A DNA stretch of 64,000 nt, taken from Emiliania huxleyi CCMP1516. Lineage: Eukaryota > Haptophyta > Isochrysidales > Noelaerhabdaceae. Below, one piece after another: positions 30,222-41,368 of this stretch. Position 1 is the stretch's first letter. Every line of letters starts with the position of its first letter. Position numbers and translations under genes: made by a program. The notes below the pieces were generated by a model, which saw only the letters and a list, made by a program, of their open reading frames with translations, did no database searches and was not told the DNA's origin. The stretch spans positions 26,204 to 90,203 of the forward strand of contig NW_005199649.1 in NCBI RefSeq assembly GCF_000372725.1, in the 5' to 3' direction.

Positions 30222-33200
30222 ATCCAGGAAGAAGAGGACGACTTGCGACCGTTGGATGTACTCCTCGAGCGCCCCAATATCCTTTAGATCATCCACCTGT
30301 GCGCGCACCGCGGAGCGTGAGAGGTGTTCTGAGTGTGTAGCTAGCGCGGCTGAGCATCTGCGCGCGTCGAGAAAGATCTTGATATCCGGCAGCAGCTGCT
30401 TGAGCTCACCCTTGATGACCTTCACGGCGTCTTGACCGGTCGACCTATTCATTTGGGTAAGGGGCGGGGGTGACCGGGCCGTTTTCTGTTCCCTGTTTTC
30501 GCGCCATGACTCACCAGATGTGGCTGTTGAAGAGGTGCCACGTGAGGCCGAGCACGATGCTCAGCTCGGGGGGCTGCTTGGTCGAGACGATCCGGATCGT
30601 GGGGATCATGGCGACGCGGCGGGCGACGATGACGGCGCCGATGAGGAAGAAGAGGACCGTCACGCCGACGAGGACGAGCATCGAGTTGACGATGCCGTTC
30701 AGCTTGCCAAACCCGAGGATGGCGGCGGCCTCCTCTGTGTCGGGGTGCCGCTCCTCAATGCCGAGGAAAGTGGTGGTCCAGCTGGCGCCAAGGAAGAGGA
30801 GGAGGAGCACGAGACTGGTCGCGACGGCTAGCACGTCGTCGCCGACCCGCTTGTACGGCCGCACGGCGGCGAGCGCGACGGCGTAGCATGAGCAGACTAG
30901 GGTCGCCACCACCAAGCGAAGAAAGGCTCGCTCCTCCGGGATCAGCAGCACGAAGCCGGTCAGTACGAGCTTGCGCGTCAGCTCGACGGCCTCCCACCAG
31001 AAATAGGTCGTTTCGTACTCACGATGGAGGAAGGCGGTGGCCCGGGTCAGCGCAGTCGGCGTCTTGGCCTGCAGCGGCTTGTAGCAAGCGGCGAGGAGCG
31101 ACATGAAGAGGACTATCGAGCCGACCGGCCAGAGGACGATGAAGCCGATGGCGAGGTCGGTGATGGACTCGTGATCCTCGGAGCCGCACTCGACGCTCGC
31201 GTCCAGCCGCATGTAGGAGACCTGCTGCAGGGGCTCATCAGGCGGAGAGATGGTGTAGGCCTATCAGCACAACATCGCGAGGGCTGAGGGGTGGGAGGTG
31301 TGAGCAACGGCAATCATCAGCCGCGAGGGCGCCTGGCACGACCAGGAGCGGAAGATGGAGGCGCTGATGGAGGGCACGAAGCAGAAGATGAGCACAAGGC
31401 CCGCCGGCGTGAGGTCGAGGAGACCGAGGGCCGCCTCCGCGTACCACGATCTCTCGCGCGGCGCCGGGGCAGCACGCCAGCCGTGGAGCCGCAGACTTAT
31501 TCCCGCAACCATTAGCAGGGCGATGAGGGCGACGGGGGAAAGGGCGATGGCGAGGAGCCGCAGCGCGTAGCCGAGGCACTGCTCCGGCAGGAAGACGCCT
31601 GACCAGTCGATGGACATCGCGTTGGCCAGCCGGTCGGTCCATCCCGTGTACTCCTCCGGCAGCCGCGCGGAGTAGGTGGACGATAAGACGGTGCAGATCT
31701 GATAGAAGCCGAAGAGGATCTTCAGCTTTGCCGTCAGGCCAATCGCGACGTACCAGTAGACGGCACGGTCCGCGAGGCGGAGCAGAAGGCCGATGTAGGA
31801 CTTCTCCCGCCACTCTGTCATGCTGTAGCAATACGCCGCCAGGCCGCACGCGACGCAGAGGCCGAGGACGAGGCCGACGATGCGGCCAGCCGCCGCGCCG
31901 CGCGGAGTGCACTCCTGGCACTTGTCGCCGTCGACGAGGTAGTGATTCTCCGCGGCGCAGAGCTGGCACTCGGGGCCGTTGAAGTCCGAAGCGCAGTACT
32001 CCGAGCCCGCCTCCTCCATCGTCCGGCGGCGAGAATCGTCTACCGGCTCGCTGCCGGCGCACCGCGCCTCGCCGGCCCTTTCGCCCCCGAAGCCGCGGCA
32101 CGCGGTCAGCACGGCGGAGGAGGGGCTGGCGCGCCAGAACCCAGGCGGGAGGACGAGGGACGAAAGGGTAGTGTTGTCCGGGCAGGCAGCGTTCGGCGGG
32201 CAAGGCTTGCAGTATTCGGCTGGGGATTTGTAGATCTCCTCCGGGTCGGCCACGGTGTTCCGCAAGTAGTAGTCGTAGATGCAAAACGAGCAGGTGGTAC
32301 TGCCGTTGACCGAGCTGAGGGGATGAGGACACCGATTGCAAAGGCCCTGGCCGGCGTTGGCAGCATAACGACCAGCCTCACACGCGTCGCACGAGTCGCT
32401 GCCTCGATCCGACGAGGTGCCGGGAGGGCAAGCCTCGCACTTGGCCTGCCCCTCTTCTGCGGCGAAGGTGCCAGGCGAGCACGGCGTCGGCTCGACGCTG
32501 CCCGTGGAGCAGGCGCTGCCGGCGGGACAGGCCGTGCACTCGCTCGCGGCGGTGAGGTTGGTTGCGCGCGAGTAGCTGCCCTTCTCGCACGGCAGCGGCG
32601 CCGCCGCGCCCTCGGCGCAATAGCTGCCCTGTTTGCACGCGAGGCAGCCTGTCGCGCCCGTGTCGTCCTGGTAGGTCCCACCAGCGCAAAGCTCGCACTT
32701 GGTGAGGCCAAACGTGACGGCGTAGCTGCCCTTGGCGCACGGCGTCTGCTGCGTCGAGCCCGTGGTGGCGAAGTAGCCCGGCGAGGCGGCTGTGCACTCG
32801 CTCGCGGCGGTCGCGCCCTGGTAGGAGCCCTCGGCGCACAGCTCGCAGACCTCGTTGCGCGTGCCGTTGGCGAAGCTGCCCTCGCCGCACGCCGTCTGCT
32901 CGGTGGCGCCCCGGGCAGCGATGTAGCCCGGATCGGCGGGCGCGCACTGCGACGCGGCCGACAGGTTCGTCTTGTCCGAGTAGGAACCGCCCTCGCAAGG
33001 CAACGGCCTCGACGCGCCCGGCTCGCAGTAGCTGCCCGCCTCGCAGTCGCGGCAGGACGTCGCGCCCGTGTCGTTCTGGTAGGATCCGGCGGAGCAGCGC
33101 TCGCACTTGGAGAGGCCATGCGTGGCGGCGAAATAGCCGGGCTCACAGGGCTCGCACGTCTCGCTGCTCTCCGCCCCTGGTGCCGCGCTCGCCGTGCCGA

Positions 33201-36068
33201 TGGGGCACAGCTCGCACGCCGCGCTCGAGCTGGAGCCTCTGTTCGGGTTGAAGCTTCCCGCAGGGCAAGGCTGCCAGACAAGGCGAGTGGCGGCGCCCGC
33301 GTCCTCGCAGACGCCGCCCTTCGGGCAGGCTTCGCAGGCGGCACTGCGCACGTCGGGGGAGAAGGAGCCCGCGGCGCAAGGCAAGCACTCCTCTTGGCCG
33401 CTCTCTGGCTGGTATTGGCCGGGCGCGCAAAGGAAGCAGTCCGAAATGCTCGCCGCCCGCCTGTTGGGCATGTGGGTGCCGGCGGGGCACTTCTGTGGGA
33501 GGACGGATCCCTCCCGGCAGAAATGGCCGAGCCAGCAGGGGCCGCTGCAGTCGGAGGTGATGTGGTTCGACGCGTCCCCGTAGTGACCCTCCGCGCAGAG
33601 CCTGTTGCAGCCGGACAGGTCGCCGTCGATCTGGCCGACGTTCGGCATCCAAGATCCGAGCGGGCAGTCCCACGTTAGAGGCGAGGCGGCGAGGATTGTG
33701 ATGTTTCCTGGCGCAGAGTTGCCGAAGAAGGTCGTGTTGCGGAGGATCGAGTCGGTGGCAGCGATGCGGGAGGTGAAGAAGAGTGCAGCGGGGGTTTGGC
33801 TCGCAATGTTGTCGACAAACTGCGAGTTGGTGAGAGCTAAGCGGTCGACGGCAGTGAGATAAAGAGCCTACAAAAGAACACAGTCTGGTCTCCCGTTTCA
33901 GTCTGTGCACCCTCTTGTGGAGGGGGCGCGCGGCACCGCACGTGAGCCACTCGTGCAACCGACAACGCTGGACCCCTCGAGCGAGACGTCGCCGCTGTTC
34001 CACACAGACATACCTCCTCCGTCCTGCGCGAGTTGGGGCGGGCAGGCATGAGCGGCGAGGGCGTCAGAGAGCGAGAGAGGGCGGGCAGGCCCAGGGCGGC
34101 CCTTTGGGGAAATCGTGCCCCCCTTGCCACCCCTTGTCCCTCTCCCTTCTTCTCCCGCTTCTGGCTGAGGCGATGGCGTGCGTGCGTGTGTGCGCGGGGG
34201 AGGCAAGCGTGTGCGGGCGTACGCACCCTGCCAGACGTGCACTCGCTGAAACTGGCGCCGTCCAGCGAGACGCCGACGCTGCTGTACACGAACATGCCTC
34301 CTCCGTCCTGCGCGAGTTGGGGCGGGCAGGCATGAGCGGCGAGGCCGTCAGAGAGCGAGAGAGGGCGGGCAGGCCCAGAGCGGCCCTTTGGGGAAATCGT
34401 GCCCCCCTTTGCAACCCCGTCGTCAATCTGTTCTTCTCGCTTCCGGCGCCGTGATGGCGTGCGAGCGTGTGTGTGCGGGGGGAGGCAAGCGTGTGCGGGC
34501 GTGGGAGACGCACCTTGACAGCCGTGCACTCGCTGAAGCTGGCGCCCTCCAGCGTGACGTCGCCGCTGCGGTACACGTTCATACCTCCTCCGGACTGCGC
34601 GAGGGCGACAGTGCAAGCGGGGCGTCAGGGGCGTGGGGCTGCTCAGGCTAGCCACAAGGCAATGGGAGAGACATGCGACTAAGAGTGGCGAGGGCTTGCG
34701 GGGCCGAGCGGTGCGTGGGAGAGAGGGGCGGCTCACCTCGCTGGCCTCGCAGCCCGTGAAGGACACGTCCTTCATCGCAATGTCGCCAGCGCCATAAGCG
34801 TACACCGCACCGCCATAACCAGCACGCCCGTCCACAAAGTGCAGCGCCTCCAGGTAGAGGCTGCAGCCGCCCGAGATGTAGAACATGTTGGAGCTCTTCT
34901 TGCCGTCGAGCGTCGCGCCCTCCCCGCTGCTCCGGACCGAGAGGTGCATGTCGCCGCTGCACTCGACGTTGCTGCTAAAGGCAAGGCGGGCGCCCGGCGG
35001 GATGAAGACGCTCGCGTTGCGGCCCTGGTCCACGGCCTTGTTGATCTCGTCCCGGATGCCTTGAGGCGTGTGGGCGACGGCCTCGCCGGGGACGAGCGGG
35101 GGCAGCGGCGGTGGCGGCAGCCGCGGCGGTGACCGCGGTGGTGACGGCGGGGAGGGCGGCGGGGAGGGCGGCGCAAACGGCACAACAAAAGACTTCCGCT
35201 CCTCATACCCGTCGGCAACGGCGAGGCCCTCCTGCCCGAGGCCCGACCAGCTAGCGCCCTCCCAGCCGTCGCCGTACGAGTCCTTCATGACGAGCTCGCA
35301 CTCGACGCCGGGCGAGAGGGAGACGCCGTACTCGGTCTGGAAGTCTGGGCAGAGCCCCCACCGACACTCGTCTGAACCGGTGTAGGGCACCGACGAGAGG
35401 ACGACTTCGCCGCCGCACCAGAAGTCCCAGCTCACCTCGCTAGGCCACGATCCCGGCGTCGTGGTGACGGTGTAGTATGCGAGCGGGTACGAGGGCGGAG
35501 ACGGAGGCGGCAGCGGCGGCGGCACCCCCCAAAGTCCGGAGCCCTGCTCACCAAAGCCAGCCTCGCCAGAGCCAGCCTTGCCAGAGCCAGCCTCGCCCGA
35601 GCCAGCCCGAGCCACGGGGAGGAAGCAGAGCAGCAGCAGGAAGGCCACCAAGCCGCGACTCTTGCTCAGCCGGGGACGGACCGCCTTGCTGGCTCGCTGC
35701 CCCAAGGCTGCACCGGAGCGCGGCGCGCACATGCCCAACAGCCCGCCGCCGCTGGTTGCGCCGAAGCGCTGCGCCCACTTGCATAGCAGCCCGCCGCCGG
35801 CTGCGAGGATGCGGAGCAGCAGCAGCCCACTGCCGCAGGCTGCGAGGAGGAGAAGCATGACCGCGTCTGAGCCATCTATGACCGTCGCCTCAAGGATCTC
35901 GCGAGGGATGGTCGCCGCATCCGGCGGCTCGGTGACAGACTCGCGAGAAGCGTCCGCCGGTCCGACGACCGCCCGCCGCCCGCCCAATCTGGCGTGCACG
36001 CAGGAGTCGGGAGGAAGCGAGGCACATACGGTGGGAAGGGCAACGATGGTCGCGAGGATGCAGATCAT
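30222..36068 (-). CDS. Large membrane receptor-like protein: beta-helix, Cys-rich repeats, about eight TM spans, TIR-like domain
   Basis: About 1,657 residues, C-terminus not found. Exons: 36068-34737, 34594-34514, 34307-34227, 34023 to about 33943, 33867-31333, 31221-30515, 30444-30366, 30296-30222. From the secretory-type start MICILATIVALPTVCAS come further hydrophobic helices, a KDSYGDGWEGASW lectin-like domain, proline-rich linkers, a parallel beta-helix partly built from three duplicated exons, then about twelve GCC2/GCC3-type Cys-rich repeats (C.PG.Y.....G...C..C). About eight membrane spans follow, and a TIR-like domain reading FNSHIWSTGQDAVKV, KIFLDVDDLKDIGALEEYI, SQVVLFFL. Introns mix GT (34595-34736, 30445-30514) and GC donors (31222-31332, 30297-30365). 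Starts at 35858 or 35732 are alternatives. The role as surface receptor with cytosolic TIR signalling is inference. Confidence 0.8.
33943..34594 (-). repeat. Three tandem exon+intron units (about 285 bp) in the receptor gene
   Basis: Exons 34594-34514, 34307-34227 and 34023-33943 are each 81 bp (27 codons) and encode the same motif, GGGM.V..SG.V.L.GAS..ECT. Introns between them (206 and 203 bp) are also similar, with shared GGGAAATCGTGCCCCCCTT and GAGCGAGAGAGGGCGGGCAG words, so whole exon-intron units were duplicated. Confidence 0.9.
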
Positions 36069-36414
36069 CAACGAGAGGAACCGTGGAGTGAGTGAACGCG
36101 AGCAAAGACAGGGTCTGTCGCAAGTTTTCTTTTTGTTCGATTTTAGTTCGATCGAACATAAAAAAGAGCGGCAAGCTGAAAAAACGGATTCGGCGTACTT
36201 CGGCTCGCTGCACCAGCACCAGAGCGTGGGGGTCCACGCCGGGAGGCGGCTGAGCCAGCCTTCGTTCGGCCTGGCTATACACAATTGCTCACACCGATAT
36301 TCCCGTGCCTCATCGCATCTCATCGCGCACGCCTCTACACTTACCGCCACACCCCGCTCACAAGGCCGCCGTTTTTTTCTTGCGAGCCTCAAAGCGGCTT
36401 ACGCTGGGGTTCTC
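36069..36414. promoter_or_regulatory. Divergent intergenic region, AT-rich promoter-like segment
   Basis: 346 bp between the receptor start and the TMEM163-like start. 36119-36180 is strikingly AT-rich (TTTTCTTTTTGTTCG, TTTTAGTTCGATCG, CATAAAAAAG) for this genome. This position supports 36068 as the receptor start. Confidence 0.5.
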
Positions 36415-37358
36415 ATGCCAGCACCGCCGCCCAAACCCGTCCGCCGACCTCTCGACCTGCCCGGCCTGGGAAAGACGTCGCACGCCCGCCAGGCCTTTGT
36501 CATATCTTGGGTATCGGTCACGCTTTCGGTCGTTGCGGCGGCGGTCGGCATCTGGCTCTCCATCGTAGAGGGCTCGCTCGTAGATGCGGAATCGGTGTCC
36601 CTGTTTGACGCGCCGCTTGGACACGCGCAGTGAAGGGCTTTGCGAGTTGTCTCACGGCCTTCTCTGCGGTAAAGATGCACGACGCAGTCAGACGACTGCC
36701 ACACCGTCGTGGTATGGGTGGACGCTGGACGGATGCTGACGGCCACAGAAGCGACACACAGGCCACACAACACAAGGCACTCAGACAGCGGTGCTACCCA
36801 CACGTCCTGAGACAGTCATGGCTGCTGCAATCTTCTCTAGGTTCGACACTCACACCGCTCACACCGTTTAATGCCGTGGCTCCTGTCTCTTAGACGCCGA
36901 GTCGCGAGGGCTGCCTGGCCCTTGCCCCACCACCTCGTGTGTGTGTGTGTGTGTGTGTGAGGAGAAGCTCCCATCCTTACCTTCACTGTCCTTACCTTAC
37001 ATTAGGCTCGACCGCGACGCTCGGGTTCGCTCTTGAGAACTCTGTCGACGCCTTCTCGAGCGGCCTCTGCCGGTGGACCTAGAAGCACGCAAGCTTGTAT
37101 CCCAACCAGCGCTCGAGAGGACACGCACTCCCCATATCTCCCCACATCTCCCCACATCTCGCAGTCCAAGCTGAGGCCCTCCCCAGCGGAACACGGGTTC
37201 TTGTCTCCCAACCAGCGCTCGAGAGGGCACGCACTCCGCCGTAGTCAGCCGCGTGCCGCGGTGCTCACTGCACTCGCAGCCCCGTGTGCTCACGCGCAGC
37301 TCTGCGGACTCTGCGCAACACCGTGTCCTCACCCTGATGCGGGCGCCTCTTCCTCACG

Positions 37359-37436
<78 letters not shown>

Positions 37437-39614
37437 GCTCACCCACGCGCACTGGGCCTTGCACTTTGAATGCCGTGCTAGCTCCTGTCGTTAGACGTGG
37501 AGACGCGAGGGTCGCCCCCCCTTGCCCCACCACCTCGTGTGTGTGGAGAAGTGTACCTTACCTTACCTTACCTCTTCATCACGCAGGCCTGTGGCGCTAG
37601 AAGCTGAATACGTATTCATGTAATCCAACTAGCGCCCGAGAGGACACGCACTCAGCCGTATTCGGCCGTATTCAGCCGTATTCACTGTACTCGCCTCCGT
37701 TGTACTCACGCGGTGCTCTGAACACGCTGCACAATACCGTCTTCCCGGCCTGAGGTTGGCGTCTTCAACACGCAGGCCTGTGGCGCTTCTGGGGCGCGGC
37801 TCGTCCGTGCCGGAGACGGCTGCTGTGAACGGCGTCTCCTCACACCTCGAGCTGTGAAACAGGCGGCGGCGCGTCCGTGTCGGAGAACGGCCCTAGATGC
37901 GGAATATCTCCCCATATCTCCCCATATCTCGGGCCCTAGATGAGGGACACGGACTCTTGTCTCCCAACCAGCACTCGAGAGACACGCACTCCGCTGCACT
38001 CCGCTGTACTCCTCTCCGTTGTCTTCACGCGGTGCTCTGATGGCGCTGCACAACACCGTCTTCCCGCCTTGATGCCGGCGTGTTCAGCGCGTCGGCTCTA
38101 GTGTGCGCGCTCTGGCAACCAGACGTATTCGCGCCCTCATGTCGGCGTATTCAGCACGTAGGAGGGCGAGCTCGAGCGGCGAGAGAAGCGGGCGTCGGTC
38201 GGCATCGCCGCGCTCTTTGTGGTCGGCTGCTTAGACCCCCATATCTCCTCATACCTCCCCATATCCCCCCACATCTCCCGATAGCATCGCCGCTCTGTGT
38301 GGTGGGGCTGTCTAGATCCCCATATCTCCCCATATCTCCCCATATCTCGCCATATATCCCGACATCTCCCCAACTCTCCCGACATCTCCCCGCCGCGCTC
38401 CTCGTGGTCGCTCGCCTTTTGGATGAGCCGAACGGTCGCGGCACCTTCCGGGAAACTTCTTGTGGATGGAACTCCCCATCTCGCCATATCTCCCCATATC
38501 TCGAGGCCTAGGTGCGGAATACAGACTCCCCACCTCGCCATCTCTCCCCACATCTCCCCACATCTCCCCATCTCCCCGGCGCAGGTGCTCGCCTTTGTGG
38601 TTGGCGGGATGGCGATCGAGCACCTGCAGCACGAGCACGAGGAGGAGGGCGAGCCCGGGGAGGCACTTCTCTACCTCTCCATACCCGGCTTCGTCGTCTT
38701 TGCGCTGCTCGGCCTCATCAAGCTCCGCCTCGGCTATAAGACCAGGCCCGCCATATCTCCCCCCACATCTCCCCCCATATCTCCCCACATCTCCCCACAT
38801 CTCCCCACATCTCCCCACATCGCCCACACCGCCCACACCTCCCACACCTCCCACACCTCCCACACCTCCCACACCTCCCACACCTCCCACACCTCCCATA
38901 TCTCCCATATCTCCCATATCTCCCCATAGACCCGCGCTGTGAACAGGTCCGCCTCGATGAAGAAGGACGCCATCTGCTCGCTGACCGGCACCGCCCTCCC
39001 CCTCCCCCCCCCCCTTCTCTCTCTCTCCCTCTCCCTCTCTCTCTCCCTCTCCCTCCCTCCCTCCCTCCCTCCCTCCCTCCNNNNNNNNNNNNNNNNNNNN
39101 NNNNNNNNNNNNNNNNNNNNNNNNNNNNNNNNNNNNNNNNNNNNNNNNNNNNNNNNNNNNNNNNNNNNNNNNNNNNNNNNTGCTGCTGCTTGGGCTGTGC
39201 ACGACCTGTGAACGGCGTCTCTTCACACCTCCAGCTGTGAACCAGGTGGCGTCGCTCGGCCTGCTGCTGTTTGGGCTGCACGACCTCTGGAACAACGCGG
39301 CGAAGGGCCACAGCTGGTGGAGAGCGCGCTTCTGGGGCACTCCAGCCTAGCTGCGGAATGCCGACTCCCCATCTCGCCATATCTCCCCATATCTCGAGGC
39401 CTGGATGCGGAGCAAAAACATACAGAGGGTCTCTGCCTAGCACCCGAGAGGGCATAAACGTTCCGCTGATTCCCCTCCATTGTGGCCTCTGCAGTCGCTC
39501 GCTGCTACTGCTTCATTGCCGGCACTCACTGACTGCAATTCTCATCATTTCAGGTACCCCGAGCAGACAGCGGCAACGCGGTCGCAAGCCGTCTGCGCAG
39601 CAGGGCAGCCGCAG

Positions 39615-39645
<31 letters not shown>

Positions 39646-39750
39646 GGCGGGGGAGGCTTTGTGGAGGTGTCGCTTGGAGGCGGCGGCGGAGCGCTGGCCG
39701 CTCCGCTAGACGGAGACGCGGGCGCGGAGGTTGAGGTGTTGGGGGTGTGA
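36415..39750 (+). CDS. TMEM163-like (cation-efflux-related) membrane protein, multi-exon, partly resolved
   Basis: Exons I can place: 36415 to about 36600 (MPAPPPKPVRRP... then helix AFVISWVSVTLSVVAAAVGI); a piece with ELERREKRASVGIAAL at 38166-38225 continued by AALLVVARLLDEP near 38393-38430; 38585 to about 38751 (VLAFVVGGMAIEHLQHEHEE, helix IPGFVVFALLGLIKLRLGYK); about 38946-38992 (RSASMKKDAICSLTGT); about 39247-39340 (VASLGLLLFGLHDLWNNA); and a Gly-rich C-terminal exon ending at 39750. Helix order and the R-S-x-M-x-x-D-A-x-C-S motif resemble TMEM163, a zinc-binding relative of cation diffusion facilitators. At least one exon is not found, and one intron contains the 100-N gap. Introns are packed with microsatellites and dispersed repeats; several placed junctions use GC donors. 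Confidence 0.5.
36936..36959. repeat. (GT)n microsatellite
   Basis: About eleven GT units inside the first intron of the TMEM163-like gene; the flanking CCCCACCACCTCGTGTGTGT recurs at 37526 and 59316. Confidence 0.9.
37094..38157. repeat. Several copies of an intron-resident repeat of about 130 bp
   Basis: Shared blocks CCCAACCAGC.CTCGAGAG, ACACGCACTC, CGGTGCTCTGA, CTGCACAA.ACCGTCTTCCCG and TGATG.CGGCGT.TTCA recur at 37094-37350 (two partial copies), 37620-37780, 37965-38097 and about 38100-38157. Another copy is at 57436-57585 in a different gene. Confidence 0.75.
37363..37434. repeat. (CA)n microsatellite, about 35 units
   Basis: Uninterrupted CA run in an intron of the TMEM163-like gene. 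Confidence 0.97.
38231..38935. repeat. CCCATATCTC / CCCACACCTC minisatellites in introns
   Basis: Blocks at 38231-38280, 38317-38395, 38472-38580 and 38755-38930 are made of 8-10-bp CCCCATATCT, CCCCACATCT and CCCACACCT units, separated by the coding pieces of the TMEM163-like gene. Confidence 0.9.
39081..39180. other. Assembly gap, 100 N
   Basis: Exactly 100 unknown bases after a CTCC-type low-complexity run, inside an intron of the TMEM163-like gene. Confidence 1.
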
Positions 39751-40039
39751 GGCGGGCAGGCGGCGCGGCCTGTGTATTCAGTGACAATCGTTCACTTGTT
39801 GTACGGCTTTAAGGTACCAAGGGTAAACTTCTCCCGCACACACACACACACAAGGTGGTGTGTGGGGCAAGGGGACTTCTCTCCTAGACCACACACAAAC
39901 AAAGTGGGCGGGGTGGTGGGGTAAGAGGGGGCGTCCCTCGCATGAACTCCACGGCGCTCTCCGGGTCGCGACCGTTTCACTGCTGTTAGTCGATGCGCGC
40001 CTGCTTCGAGAAGTCGCTGCCCTGCCTCCAACCCGCCGC

Positions 40040-41368
40040 GACGTCCCGACGCCCGCCGACACCGCCGCTCCAACGCAGCCGGCCGCCGCCCTCCCCTCCG
40101 CCACCGATCTCGGCGTGAGCGAGGAAAAGCTGGAGCAGTGGCGCAAGAACGGCGGCGGCGACCTGTGGAGCCGGTCCTCGCGAGCGGCGCCTTCTCCCTC
40201 CTCGACGCGCAGTGGAGCATCAAGCGCACGCCGAGACGGGCGGCGTCCTGACTCACCGCCAGGCGCTGCCCAAAGAGGCCTTCCTCTCCCTCGCCGACCT
40301 CGTCGAGGCGACCATGGGTGCTGGTGGGCTTCCCGTCGCCACGCTCTCCTACCCGTGGCTGACCAAGGACCACCCCGACCCGCGCGGAGCCAACCTCTCC
40401 CGCGTCGCAAGGGCGCTCAAGGCCCTGCTCAGTCACCCCTTCATCACACAGCTCGGCGTCTTTTGGGACTTCGGCTCGCTGCACCAGCACCCCGACCCCG
40501 CCAAGGGCGTTATGCGCACCGAGGAGCAGAACGCGCTCTTCAAGCAGGGGCTGGGCTGCCTCGGCACGCTCTACTCCCACCCGAAGACATGGGTGCTGCG
40601 GCTGACCTCCTTCCCGGACTGCCACAAGGCGGAGGACCAGGCCGAGGGCACCAACGTGGCCAAGTACTTTGACCGCGGCTGGTGCGCCACCGAGAACGCC
40701 TGGGCGAGCCTGACTAAGGCCAGGTACCTCTCGCTCGACCTCGGCAAGATGCGCGACGGCGAGGAGTAACGACTACTTCGATCTCCGAGAGGACTGCACC
40801 CAGGACGGCGGCCGTCGCCCTCCGCTGCTGCCGTCTGCGTTCGCGGCGGAGCTGGAGACGAAGAGCTTCACCAACGGCAAGGACGACAAGCCGCTCGTGA
40901 AGCAGCTGTACGAGGACGCCTTCAAGGCGCAGTTTGGCAAGGCGACCGTGCTGAGCTACGCCTTCCTCGGCTGGGGCGACGCAAAGGCGGCGCAGCTGGT
41001 GGAGCTCCTCGCGAGCGGGGCGGCGCCGCGGCTCGAGAAGCTTGAGCTCTGCGGCAACAAGATTGGCGACGAGGGTTGCAAGGCGCTGGCCGCCGCCCTC
41101 GGCAAGGAGGGGGCAGCGTCGCGGCTCGAGAGGCTCGAGCTGTGGGGCAACAAGATTGGCGACGAGGGCTGCAAGGCGCTAGCCGCCGCCCTCAGGGAGG
41201 GGGCCGCCCCGAGCTTGAAGGCGCGAGACGCCACCCTCGCCACTCGCCCCTCCCCTGACCAATGCTCATCGCGCCTTCCCTCGCGTGCAGTTGCTCGTCG
41301 TGGACAACAAGGAGCAGCCTGAGCTGGTGGCCGTGTGCGAGGAGCGCAGCATCGCGCGCTCCTACTAG
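40040..41368 (+). pseudogene. LRR protein with FWD..SL.Q...RGWC domain, frame-broken
   Basis: Reading order is clear but frames shift. ALPSATDLGVSEEKLEQWRK (about 40087-40165), EPVLASGAFSLLDAQWSIK (about 40173-40230) and HAETGGVLTHRQALPKEAFL (from 40230) lie in three frames, and the frame changes again at about 40767, where TAA interrupts before NDYFDLREDCTQDGG. The domain contains LSYPWLTKDHPDP, GVFWDFGSLHQ and RGWCATENAW. After it come leucine-rich repeats of the LRR_6 type (LEKLELCGNKIGDEGCKALA, LERLELWGNKIGDEGCKALA). A 70-bp GC-AG intron (41221-41290) leads to a last exon LLVVDNKEQPELVAVCEERS. The order DYFDLRED / AFAAEL / FTNGKDD / LRRs is a family I associate with haptophytes. It is a pseudogene or a gene hit by single-base assembly errors. 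Confidence 0.6.

Noticed and set aside
31942-33678. 578-codon plus-strand open frame across the receptor
   Set aside because: Mirror of the Cys-rich repeats; the Ala/Arg-rich product has no family features.
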